Source of the DNA: Cymodocea nodosa
Taxonomy: Eukaryota; Streptophyta; Magnoliopsida; Alismatales; Cymodoceaceae
Assembly: GCA_036874045.1 (NCBI GenBank)
Contig: CM072342.1
Location: 4,548,501-4,612,500, forward strand
Direction of reading: 5' to 3'
DNA length: 64,000 nucleotides
The notes beneath the pieces were generated by a model, which was not told where the DNA came from, did not search any database, and was given only the letters and a program-made list of their open reading frames with translations. Positions 11,653-22,991 of the stretch are shown here, one piece after another; positions within the stretch are counted from its first letter, which is position 1, and each line of letters starts with the position of its first letter. A program made the translations under genes and the position numbers.

Positions 11653-13611
11653 TGTTTGGGTTTTCCCAGCACTACACTAGAAAAACTTGGATTTGTTATT
11701 TCTGTTTTTACTTAGTTAATTTATCTTTATGCCTATTCTTTCTTTTAGAAGTAAACAAACAACCTTTAATATAATTTAGATATCAATTCCAATTTGTACT
11801 TTAGCTGCAAGTACACAATGTCTATTGTATTAGTGTGCAAGTACAGGTCGATCCCACAGGGAATTGCTGACGAATTTAAGAAATATTTGATTGTGAACAA
11901 TTCAAATTTATATTCAATAAGCACTCTGTTGAGTTACAGTTAACTCAATAGACTAATTTCGTTGAGTTATGGCTAACTCAACGGACTATCCTCGTGGACT
12001 TAAGTTAATTCCACGAGCCTGTCTCTTCTTTATAATACTGTTATTTACAGAGGAATTCGACTAACCATTGGGCGATTCCACAGATTATAAATAACATCAA
12101 TTAAGCTTTTTAATGCTAGTTAACATTGGATTTATCATTAAGCAATACTAACATTTAGATGATTCAAACAGTAACCATTAAAATCTTTAAGTTTTTTTTT
12201 GTACGAACCAATTTTAGTAAACTGTAAAATTAAAATTAACATAAAACAATCATAAAACTGATACAGATAACATTAATCACGATACAACACAAACAATACA
12301 ACACTCAAATACAACATACAAACAAAGATAAATTGTTTTTAGTATTTTTGTTTTGATGTGAACATGGAAATGGGCAAAAGGTGAAATGTAAAATAATCTC
12401 ACTTGACAGTAAATACTTCTGACACTACTTGCAACGCGATTACACCACTGAAAATTAAACCACTTACAATTCTGTCTCCTCTCCCTATAGAATCGCGAGT
12501 CCAAAATTGCAAGATGATCTCCTCTTCAGCATACAGGCATCAACCCGAGCCAAGGCTAAAAGCTTTACGATCTCCTGAAATATGAGTCAGCGCTTAGTGA
12601 AAATGTCTTCCCTTCCCGCGACGCGATCACTCCTCACAATGGTTGTCAGATACTGTGTTTGGCTCGAAATCGACCCGACATCAGGCAAGTATCCTCACAG
12701 ACCTCCGATGATTGGTGATTATGGTAGTGATAAAGATGGTTGGTGTGATACTTCGGAGAATCGCCGATACTGTCTGTAGAAAGCTCGGTGCTCCTCCTCT
12801 GTATACACTGGTCGTCCATCGATCACACACTTCTTCTTTTTTTCTTCTTTTCTTTTATATTTCTTCAGTAGTAACTGCTTCTGCTTGAATGATCGGTTGG
12901 ATTTCCTTCCTTCAGATCAACGGCGATGATTTCTTTCTCCCTACGCGATTGAATTCCTGCGTGATACGTGCAAACGTGGTTTTTCCTTCCAACTGTCTGT
13001 TCCTGTAACCGCTACAGTGGCATTTTGGAAAAAAACTATAAAATACATGCAATAAAGAAATAAGCTGCTAACCTAACACGTTACCTTAGTGTATATTCAT
13101 GTAACTCAACACGTACAGTTATGCTAACTTAACGAGTTAAACATGTGCATCTCACGTGATATTCTAAAGCATTTAAATTCAACACGTGCATAAAATACAT
13201 GCAATAAAGAAATAACCCGCTAAAATAACGCGTTATCTTAGTGTATATTCATGTAACTCAACGCGTACAGTTATGCTAACTTAACGAGTTATAACTTAAG
13301 TAAATCTACCAGATCTCGACACGTGTCAGCAGCAGTTTAATCATAAAAAGAGATTTCGGAGAGTTACACGTCTAACTATCCGATGCTCAGATGCATTTTC
13401 GGATACTTAAGAATTTCAAAGCCTGCAACTTACCGACTGTTCATAAATGTACTAAATTAACATTAATTCCCCAAAATTAAGCAGATTCTTCAATTAAAGC
13501 ATATAACAGTGTAATTATAACATAATGGCTTAATTCTCATATGATAATCTAAATATTATGCAATTAACCATCATTTAATCGTTAATAATATGCACTTTTT
13601 CATTTTAAACA
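11653..13611 (-). repeat. Athila LTR 1 (3' LTR in element orientation)
   Basis: A 1959-bp LTR opening TGTTTGGGTTTTCCCAGCAC and closing TTTTAAACA. It carries GTTGAGTTA/TAACTCAAC hairpin motifs (about 11928-12010) and an internal tandem duplication (about 13035-13130 and 13188-13280, each with ACATGCAATAAAGAAATAA). A short open frame at 12582-12779 recurs in all three LTR copies but looks non-coding. On minus, the gag half runs straight into this LTR. Confidence 0.85.
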
Positions 13612-16600
13612 GGTATCAATTTCATTAACCGTTCTATCGACAGGATTAGGTATAGCTTGTATTGGCAATCCTCCAGTAGGTCTAACTTCCATTGGTTCCT
13701 TCTATCTAAGTGATATATTTCTATTCTGATTTTGATTTGCATCATTTCCAAATATAAATTCTAGATGATTGTTTACTTGTTGGATTATCTTTTCTAATTT
13801 CTCTATTCTAGCTCCTTGTTTGTGTTTTCCCAACACTACACTAGAAAAATTTGGATTTGTTACTTCTATTTTTACTTAGTAATTTATCTTTAGGTCTATT
13901 TTTTCTTTTAGAAGTAAACAAACAACCTTTAATACAATTTAGATATAAATTCCAATTTGTACTTTAACTGCAAGTGCACAGTGTCTATTGTATCAGTGTG
14001 CAAGTACAAGTCGATCTCATAGGGAATTGCTAACGAATTTAAGAAATGTTTGATTGTGAACAATTCAATTTTATATTCAATAAGCACTCTGTTGAGTTAA
14101 AGTTAACTCAACGAACTAAGTTCGTTGAGTTATGGATAACTTAACGGACTATCCTCGTGGACTTAAGTTAACTTCACGAGCCTGTCTCTTCTTTATAATA
14201 CTACTATTTACAGAGGAATTCGGCCAACCATTGGGCCACCCACAGATTGTAAATAACATCAATTAAGCTTTTTAATGATAGTTAACATTGGATTTATCAT
14301 TAAGCAATACTAACATTCAGATGATTCAAACAGTAACCATTAAAATCTTTAAGTTTTTTGTACGAACCAATTTCAGTAAACTGTAAAATTAAAACTAACA
14401 TAAAACAATCATAAAACTGATACAGATAACATTAATCACGATACAACACAAACAATACAACACTCAAATACAACATACAAACAAAGATAAATTGTTTTTG
14501 GTATTTTTGTTTTTGATGAAATGGGTGAAAGGTGAAATGTAAAGTAATCTTACTTGACAGTAAATACTTCTGACACTACTTGCAACGCGATTACACCACT
14601 GAAAATTAAACCACTTACAATTCTGTCTCCTCTCCCTATAGAATCACGAGTCCAAAATTGCAAGATGATCTCCTCTTCAGCATACAGGCATCAACCCGAA
14701 GCCGAGGCTAAAAGCTTTACGAGCTCCTGAAATTTGAGTCGGCGCTTGGTGAAAATGTCTTCCCTTCCCGCGACGTGATTACTCCTCACAGTGGTTGTCA
14801 GGCATTGTGTTTGGCTCGGAATCGACCCGACATCAGGCAAGTATCCTCACAGACCTCCGATGATTGGTGATTATGGTGGTGATACGATGGTTGGTGTGAT
14901 ACTTCAGAGAATCGTCGATACTGTCTGTAGAAAGCTCGGTGCTCCTCCTCTGTATACACTGGCTGTCCATCGATCACACAAACTTCTTCTTTTTTTCTTC
15001 TTTTCTTTTATATTTCTTCCGTAGTAACTACTTCTACTTGAATGGTCGGTAGGATTTCCTTCCTTCAGATCAACGGCGATGATTTCTTTCTCCCTACACG
15101 ATTGAATTCCTGCGTGATACGTGCAAACATGGTTTTTCCTTCCAACTGTCTATTCCTGCAACCGCTACAGTGGCATTTTAGAAAATATATAGTCCATGGA
15201 GTTACAGATAACTCAACGAACTTTCTTCGTTAATTTAACTATAAAACATGTGCAAAAAAATAACAACTTAAGTTTATAACGCTAACCTAACGCGTTGCCC
15301 TAATGTTCAATATAGCAACTCAACACGTACAGTTATGCTAACTTAACGAGTTATAACTTAAGTAAATCTACCAAATCACGACACATGTCAGCAACAGTTT
15401 AAACATAAAATAACATTTCGGAGAGTTACAGGTATAACTATCCAATGCTTAGATGCATTTTCAGATACTTAAGAATTTCACAGCCTGCAATTTACCGACA
15501 GTTCATAAATGTACTAAATTAACATTAATTCCCCAAAATTAAGCAGATTCTTCAATTAAAGCATATAACAGTGCAATTATAACATAATGGCTTAATTCTC
15601 ATATGATAAGCTAAATATTATGCAATTAACCATCATTTAATCGTTAATAATATGCACTTTTTCATTCTAAACACTCCTTGTTCAATTAATACTTCATAAC
15701 TTATGTTCTTCTCAATTATATTGTCTCCTCCCTGGAAATTGTTATTTCTCCAAGATAAATTCGGGTGATTTCTCCAATTAGGATGATAAGAATTTCCCAA
15801 GTTATCTCTCTGGTTTCTAGCATAAATAATATCTAAGTCATTTATGTTTGTAGTCTTTTCTGCTAGCTTTTGATTTAATGATAACTCTTCTATTTTCTTT
15901 GTTAATTCATTTAATTTCACCTCAAGCATAGTATTGGAATCTATTTCATGCATTCCTCTTGGCAATATTCTTTTATCTGCAATAGCTTCAGTCGAATTTT
16001 CCCACTGTGCAGTTCTTTTTGCAAAATTTTCTAAATATGCCAATGCTTCTTCACTACATAATTTTAAAAATCCATTTTGACAAGTAGATTCTAATAAAGA
16101 TTTCGTTGAAACATCTATGCCTTCATAAATTATACTTATTAATTGTGTTTTACTCATTGCATGATGTGGACATTGAGTCAGTAAATCTTTAAATCTTTCA
16201 AAATATTTCCAGAATGATTCACCCTGTTTTTGGCTACACATTAATATTTCTTTCTTCTTTTAATCGTTTGATGTGTTGGATAATATTTTTCCAGAAAAAC
16301 AGAGCAAAATTCAGTCCATGTAGAAATTGAATCAGGCGACAGAGTATATAACCATCTCTTAGCTGTATCTTTTAAAGCAAAAGGGATATATCTAAGTTTA
16401 ATAGCATCTATACTCATGTTCGGGATTCTCATCATTTGACAATCTTCGTTAAATTCTCTAAGGAAATAATAGGCATTCTCTCTTTCTAATCCATGAAAAT
16501 GTGACAATTGACTAATATAATTAGATTTCAGTTCAAACCATTCTCCCTCAAAGTTTGGCAATCGAATACATGAAGGTTCATCAATTAATTCAGGATACAG

Positions 16601-16726
16601 AATCTCTCCTAATGGTTTTTCTACTGGAGCAGCCATCTCTACGTTCTCTTTTAAAGAAAGGTTAGCTACACCCCAAAGAATTTCGTTAAAATTCAGTTCA
16701 GAAAATTTTTCAGTACTCCTCTGCAA
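13612..16726 (-). pseudogene. Athila-type gag, placed 3' of pol and split by a solo LTR
   Basis: On minus, 16726-16241 and then 16241-15679 read as an Athila gag. It contains IKLRYIPFALKDTAKRWLY, FCSVFLEKYYPT, then ESFWKYFERFKDLLTQCPHH, a glutamate-rich coiled coil, and HPNWRNHPNLSWRN. The frame continues on the other side of the solo LTR (13811 downwards) with RIEKLEKIIQQVNNHLEF and GGLPIQAIPNPVDR, where it meets LTR 1. A one-codon stop separates the two upstream frames. I see no zinc knuckle in this half. The start near 16726 has no ATG. The sequence TTTTCATTGCAG just upstream resembles a splice acceptor. Gag identity is firm; function is not expected. Confidence 0.8.
13817..15673 (-). repeat. 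Solo Athila LTR 2 inserted in gag
   Basis: A 1857-bp third LTR copy (TGTTTGTG...CTAAACA) flanked on both sides by CTCCT (13812-13816 and 15674-15678). Removing it together with one CTCCT restores a continuous gag frame on minus. With a duplication of its own and no internal region, it is a solo LTR left by LTR-LTR recombination of a second insertion of the same family. Confidence 0.88.
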
Positions 16727-18236
16727 TGAAAACTCCTAGATAGGTGTTCTTACTAATCGTTTAGTGTTTAGAGAACGAGTCCATGTGCTCATAAATAAAT
16801 AGCAGAAGATTAATTACATACCAGTCTGAAGCTTTCTATTCTATAAATATTTGTTATCGGATGAAGGTTGAATCAGCTGCTTCTCCTTCTAGGTCCTCCA
16901 ACGCTTTCTCCTTTCTTTTAAAAGTACTGGTAACTCGTAAATAACATTTTGTTTCATATATATGCTGCGCATCCATAAAGTGAATAAATCTCGTTGCAAG
17001 AACGTGGCTTGCAACGTGCAACGTGCATCGTGGTTCCTGTTTTTATGGGTACATGTACCACTACTAATTTCAAATTTTGGTAACCGCTAAACCGATGAAA
17101 TTTCGTTTGTGGTTAAAAAAATAACTGTTCTGCTTAATCCACGAACTAACCTCGTTGAGTTACAGAAAACTCAACAGAACATAGTCGGTTACTGTTGCTA
17201 ACTCCACGGAATAACTTCGTTGTGTTACAAATAACTCAACGGAGTGACCTTATATTAAATTACTAACCTCGTGGAGTTACGGTTAACTCAACGGACTTAC
17301 TTCGTTGAGTTAACACTTGGCAACTTCTAAGCTTCACTCTCGTAAGTTTTCTATTCTGTTTTTTTTCTTTGTCATTTTGCTAAATGTAATAAAGTTAAAT
17401 CTATGTCATTAATGCCTCATTTTGATTAAAATACATTTAAATCTGAACATTATATAAAGATTTAACTTGCAGGTCATTTTACATTATGCAGAATTTACAT
17501 TTTACCTTATAACATGTAGAAATTTTTAAGCAGTTGTACTATCATTCAGCAAATTGTAAATCTGTTACATATTCATAAAGTTCCACAAATTACATAATAT
17601 TCAATAAATTCCATTCATTTCACATCCAAATACGTATGAAAATTGCATCTGAAAAATTATATTCATTAATATGAATCAATTACATTACAAGTACATCATA
17701 CAATTTCATACAATTTTACACAAATAGACGAACAATACAATTTAATCTCTATGCCTAAGTTCATCTAATTCCTTCTAGAGTTTTTCTAATTTTAGGTCTT
17801 AGCTACAGTACTCCGTTGAGTTAACTGTAACTCAACGGAATAAGCTCGTTGACTAACTCAAGACTCAACGGAGTAAGCTCATTTAGTTAAGCATAACTCA
17901 ACGGACTCCCCGTACAAGCAAATATAATAATAAAAATATTACAGAGAATAGTTTTTCTTTTTTCTTTTTTTTACCGGTTTAACCGATACTATGCTTCGAT
18001 CAAACCTAAATATTTTTTATTTTTTTATTTTTCTTTCGGTTGAACCGATACTATATTTCGGTAAAACCAATATTTTTTTTTCTGAAAATTAATATACAAT
18101 TTTTTATGTTCCGGTCATACCGATGGATCTAGTCGGTTGAACCGCAACTATTTGTATGTTTTATATATATTTTTAATATTTTTTTTTATATATATAAACA
18201 TAAAAATTGATTTCTTACTAAGTAAAGCTTTAGTAG
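16727..18236. other. Non-coding spacer between integrase and displaced gag
   Basis: AT-rich sequence with no readable domain. It contains clusters of the palindromic motif GTTGAGTTA...TAACTCAAC (about 17150-17310 and 17815-17905) and several CGGTT-AACCG palindromes (17970-18150). Pyrimidine runs on plus near 17345 and 17950-17975 are purine tracts on minus and could be remains of a polypurine tract. No primer site or LTR fragment was found here. Confidence 0.5.
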
Positions 18237-21200
18237 TCCTCTACTTTGACTTCTTCTATAATTCTAAAGAAACTTTTTGGTGTTTTCAGAATAGGTTTAA
18301 GTCTTTGTCCATTTACTTTAAATATATTCTGATTTTTAGGATTTTCAATTTAAATAGCTCCATAAGGATAAACATTTTGAACTATGTAAGGTCATGCCTA
18401 TCTAGATCTTAATTTTCCTAGATGGTTATAGAGTCTAGTCATATAAAGATATACTTCTTGTCCTATTTCAAAGCTTTTAAGAATAATTTTTCTATCATGC
18501 CAGAATTTAATTTTCTCTTTTTCTCTTATAGTACTCGAATAAGCTTCATTTCTAAATTCTTCTAATTCAATTAGTTGCATTTTCCTATTTTCATCAGCTT
18601 GATTTAAATTAGTGTTCAGAGTTTTTAATGCCCAATAAGTTTTATGTTCTATTTCAGTAAGTAAATGACAACTTTTTCCATATACTAGCCTAAAAGGTGA
18701 CATACCTAAGCTTGTTTTATAAGCAGTTCTATAAGCCCAAAGTGCATCTATCAATCTATTAGCCCAATCTGTTCTAGTAGGATTTACTACTTTTTTCAAG
18801 ATTAATTTAATTTATTTGTTTGCACTTTCTACTTGTCCACTTGTTTGCGGATGATATGATGTTGCAATTTTGTGGTTTACTCCATATTTCTTCATTAAGG
18901 CTTCAAAACTTATATTACAGAAATGAGTTCCTCTATCACTGATAATAGCTTTAGGTATTCCAAATCTGGTAAATATATTTGTTCTTATAAATTGTATTAC
19001 CACTTTGTTATCATTAGTTTTTGTAGGAATAGCTTCTATCCATTTAGATACATAATCCACCCCCAACAATATGTAATTAAATTGATTAGACATAGGAAAT
19101 AGACTCATAAAATCTATTCCCCACACGTCAAAGATTTCAACCTCAACAATAGGATTAAGAGACATCATATTCTTCTTTGATATTCTTCCTATTTGTTGAC
19201 ATTTTAAACAACTTAAGCAATATTTATGAGCATCTTTGAATAATGTTGGCCAATAAAACCCACATTGCAGAATTTTTACAGCAGTTTTCCCTGAACCAAA
19301 ATGTCCTCCACAAGCTTGGTCATGACAGAAAGACAATATGCTCGAATATTAAGTTTCTGGAACACACCTCCTTAAAACCAGATCAGGACATTTCTTAAAT
19401 AAGTATGGGTCTTCCCAATAGTAATATTTTACTCTTGAGAAAAATAATTTCTTATCCTATCTATTCCAATCCTTAGGTGTTAAACCAGTAACTAAGTAAT
19501 TAACTATATCTGCATACCAAGGCATTGTGTTGATGGTCATTAATTGTTCATCAGGAAAATTATCCTTAATTTCAATATTTGATTTTTCTATTTGTAATCT
19601 TGATAAATGATCTGCTACTACATTCTCACAACCTTTTTTATCTTTAATTTCTAGATCAAATTCTTGCAATAATAATATCCATCGGATCAATCTAGGTTTA
19701 GTTTCTTTTTTCTTTATTAGATGTTTTAGAGTTGAATGATCCATGTATACTATTACTTTAGCTCCAATCAGATATGATCTAAACTTTTCTAAAGCAAACA
19801 CAACAGCTAATAATTCTTTTTCAATAGTTGTGTAATTAACTTGAGCATCATTTAAAGTTTTGCTTGCATAATGAATCACTCTAGGAGATTTTTCTATCTT
19901 CTGTCCTAATACTGCTCCTATAGTAAAATCAGAAGCATCGCACATTAATTCAAATGGATGGTTCCAATCAGGTGCTTGAATTATAAGAGTTGAAATTAAG
20001 CTAGTCTTAAGTCTGAAAAATGCTTCCTTGCAATTTTTATCAAAGTTAAATGGAACATCTTTTAATAGATTAGTTAAAGGTCTAACTATCTTGCTAAAGT
20101 CTTTAATAAATCTTCTATAAAAATCAGCATGTCCTAGAAATGATCTAATATCTTTTACAAACTTAGGTTCTGGTAGATTAGAAATTACTTCTATTTTAGC
20201 TTTATCTACTTCCAACCCTTTTTTAGAAACAACATGCCCTAAGACTATTCCTTGTTTAACCATGAAGTGACATTTTTCCCAATTTAAAACCAGATTTTTT
20301 TCCACACAGCGTTTTAATATTTGGTCTAAATTGCTTAAATACACTTCATATAAGTTGTCATATACAGTAAAATCATCCATAAATATTTCTAAAAAATCTT
20401 CAGTCATTCCAGTAAATATGCCCTGCACACACCTTTGAAAGGTAGCTGGCGCATTGCATAATCCGAATGTCATTCTTTTAAAAGCATAAGTTCCATTAGG
20501 ACAAGTGAAAGTTGTTTTCACTTGATCCTCTAATGCTACTGGAATTTGATTATACCCTGAATACTCGTCTAGGAAACAAAAATATTCTTGCCCTGCTAAT
20601 CTTTCCAGCATTTGATCTATAAAAGGTAAGGGAAAATGATCTTTCCTAGTCACAGCATTCAACTTTCTATAGTCTATACATACTCTCCAGCCTGATTGAA
20701 TTCTAGTAGGTATCAAGTCTTGACTTTCATTCCTAATAACTGTTAATCCTGATTTCTTGGGAACTACATGGATTGGACTAACCCACGAGCTATCATAAAT
20801 CGGATAAATTATATCATTATCTAACCATTTAACGATTTCCTTCCTGACTACTTCTTTAAGGTTTGGATTTAATCTCCTCTCAGGAATTCTAACAGGTTTA
20901 GCATTCTCTTCTAAATATATGTGATGACAGCATAAAGTTGAACTTAACTCTTTTATATCAATCATAGTCCATCCTATTGCTTCTTTATAACTTTTTACTA
21001 CATCTTTTAATTTAGCTATTTGATCCTCTTTTAAATCTGAAGCAATAATGATTGGACAAGTCCGTTTATCTTCCAGAAATATATAGGTTAATTCAGGAGG
21101 TAAAGGTTTTAATTCTAAATACTGCCCATCAGAAGCTAGAGCTCCTAATTGAACATCATCATTTTTTAAATTAATTTATTCCTGATCTCCTTCTATATTT

Positions 21201-22857
21201 ACGCTTTCACTTTCTTCTAAAGTTTCAGAATTGATTTGCCTATTTAATTCTTCTTGAATCACATCATCTAACATATCTCCTTCATACTTTAAAAAGTCTA
21301 TGGTATGTAAGGACATTTATAACTCTTCAAACATTTCTAGTTTGAAAATATTTAATTGAGTATCCTCATTACCATATGCTAACTTCATTATTGCAGTTTT
21401 ACAATTTATAACAGCCCCTGATGTTGCTAAAAATGGCATTCCCAAAATTAAAGATGTATCACTATTTTTATGCTTAATTTGTTGGGAATCCAAAATTACA
21501 ATATCAATAGGATATATAAAATTCTTGATTTTAATTAAGACATCCTCTATTTTTCCTCTAGGGTATCTTATACTTCTATCAGCTAATTGAATAACTGTAC
21601 TAGTAGGAGTTAAGCTTTCTAATCCTAAGGATGCAAATATATCACTTGGCATAACATTTATACCTGCACCTAAGTCTATTAAGGTTCTTTCTAGAATGGT
21701 ATTTCCTATGGTGCATGATATAACAGGGATTCCAAGATCAGATAACTTTTTAGGAATTTATGGCAGAAATAGGGAACTACTTTGCTCAGCTAAAAAGACC
21801 TTTCTAAGAACTTTTCACTCTCTTTTCTTAGTACACCAATCCTTTAGAAATTTAGCACAATGTGGCATATTCTGCAATAAATCTAACAAATGAATGTTAA
21901 CTTGTACTTTTTCAAAAATTTCTCTGATTTTTTCTTATTTTTTAGGAATTGTTTGTTGTAATCTTTCAAGATAGGGTGCTAAAGATTTTGATTTCAAAGA
22001 CTCTTTTTCTTTCAGTTGATTTGTTTGATCATTTTTAGCTTCAATCGCAGATTCAGATTGTTCTTCAGTGATTTCTAGATTTTCAACTATTACATTTTCA
22101 TTATCATTTTGATTTTTACTCTTGTCCACCTTCATATCATTTTCATTTTGAGTTCTTGGTGGTATATCAGTTCTAGATCTTAATGTTACACATACATCTT
22201 CCAGATTTTCGTTACTTTTATGATGTTTTTGTATATCATTTTCGTGATTATGATCTTCAATTGTTTTTAGTTTTAAAGTGCATTCTTTAAATTCTCTTAC
22301 ATTAGTGTTTTCTGTTTGTTGTATATTTTACAAGTTGTGCAGGTTTATAACATTATAATTTTCATTGTCCTGTTGCATAACTTGTATTTTCATTGCATTT
22401 TTGTTTAATACTTTTAATTTTGTTTCCAGATCATCTAATTTCATTGTATTCAATTTTTGATCAATTTTCTTTATAGCTTTTTCAGTTTCGTAAATGATAT
22501 CATGTTTAGGTTCTGAATATGCCTCCTTATAGTTTAACCGGTTAACCTCTTGTTGTTGACACACAAAGTATTCTAGTTTGTCCATATTTTGCTATGCTCC
22601 AGTCTGTTATAGCTATCCCAAACTTTAGTGTCTCTCACCATATTACACATTCTATACTAACCATCAGTTGGGTAAACTATAGGATTCTCATACTCGGCTC
22701 TATTATATTGAGGATAATTCATTTGTTGTTCATAGGATCTAATAATTTGTAAATGTCTCAATTTCAAACAATCATAAATGTCATGTCCTTCAGAATTGCA
22801 GAATTCACATATGCTAATTAAAGGTTTCAGAAATCTTTGAGCATAAGCATATGCCAT
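18237..22857 (-). pseudogene. Athila-type pol: zinc knuckle, protease, RT, RNase H, integrase
   Basis: In minus order: 22857 zinc knuckle (CEFCNSEGHDIYDC); 22585-22328 coiled coil; a VTLRSRTDIPP segment; 21935-22135 acidic linker; 21652-21317 protease (DLGAGINVMP, LADRSIRYPRG); 20965-19457 RT and RNase H ([17 protein letters not shown], active site FMDDF, then DHSTLKHL and ADHLSRLQ); 19336-18398 integrase with HHCC zinc finger (CLSCLKCQQIG) and the catalytic residues in WGIDFM, SDRGTHF and SGQVESAN. The integrase C-terminus continues past one TAG (NVYPYGAI, KVNGQRLKP) to about 18237. Several stops break the polyprotein, so it is a pseudogene although each domain is well preserved. Confidence 0.9.
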
Positions 22858-22927
22858 ATTCTCAATTACAGAAGAAAATACACAACTCTAACTATTAAAA
22901 TGAAACAGCTCGAATAGTTGCTTATAT

Positions 22928-22967
22928 CTATTCAATTCAATTCAATTCAATTCAATTCAATTCAATT
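22928..22967. repeat. TTCAA pentanucleotide microsatellite
   Basis: About eight units of TTCAA lie directly beside the Athila primer-binding site, inside the element leader. Confidence 0.85.
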
Positions 22968-22984
22968 CCCCGGCAACGGCGCCA
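22967..22984 (-). promoter_or_regulatory. Athila primer-binding site (tRNA-Asp type)
   Basis: On minus this reads TGGCGCCGTTGCCGGGGA, seven bases inside the 5' LTR (LTR 3). It matches the primer site used by Athila-lineage elements, complementary to the 3' end of aspartate tRNA (established for the lineage). It fixes the minus orientation of the element. Confidence 0.85.
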
Positions 22985-22991
22985 TAAAACT

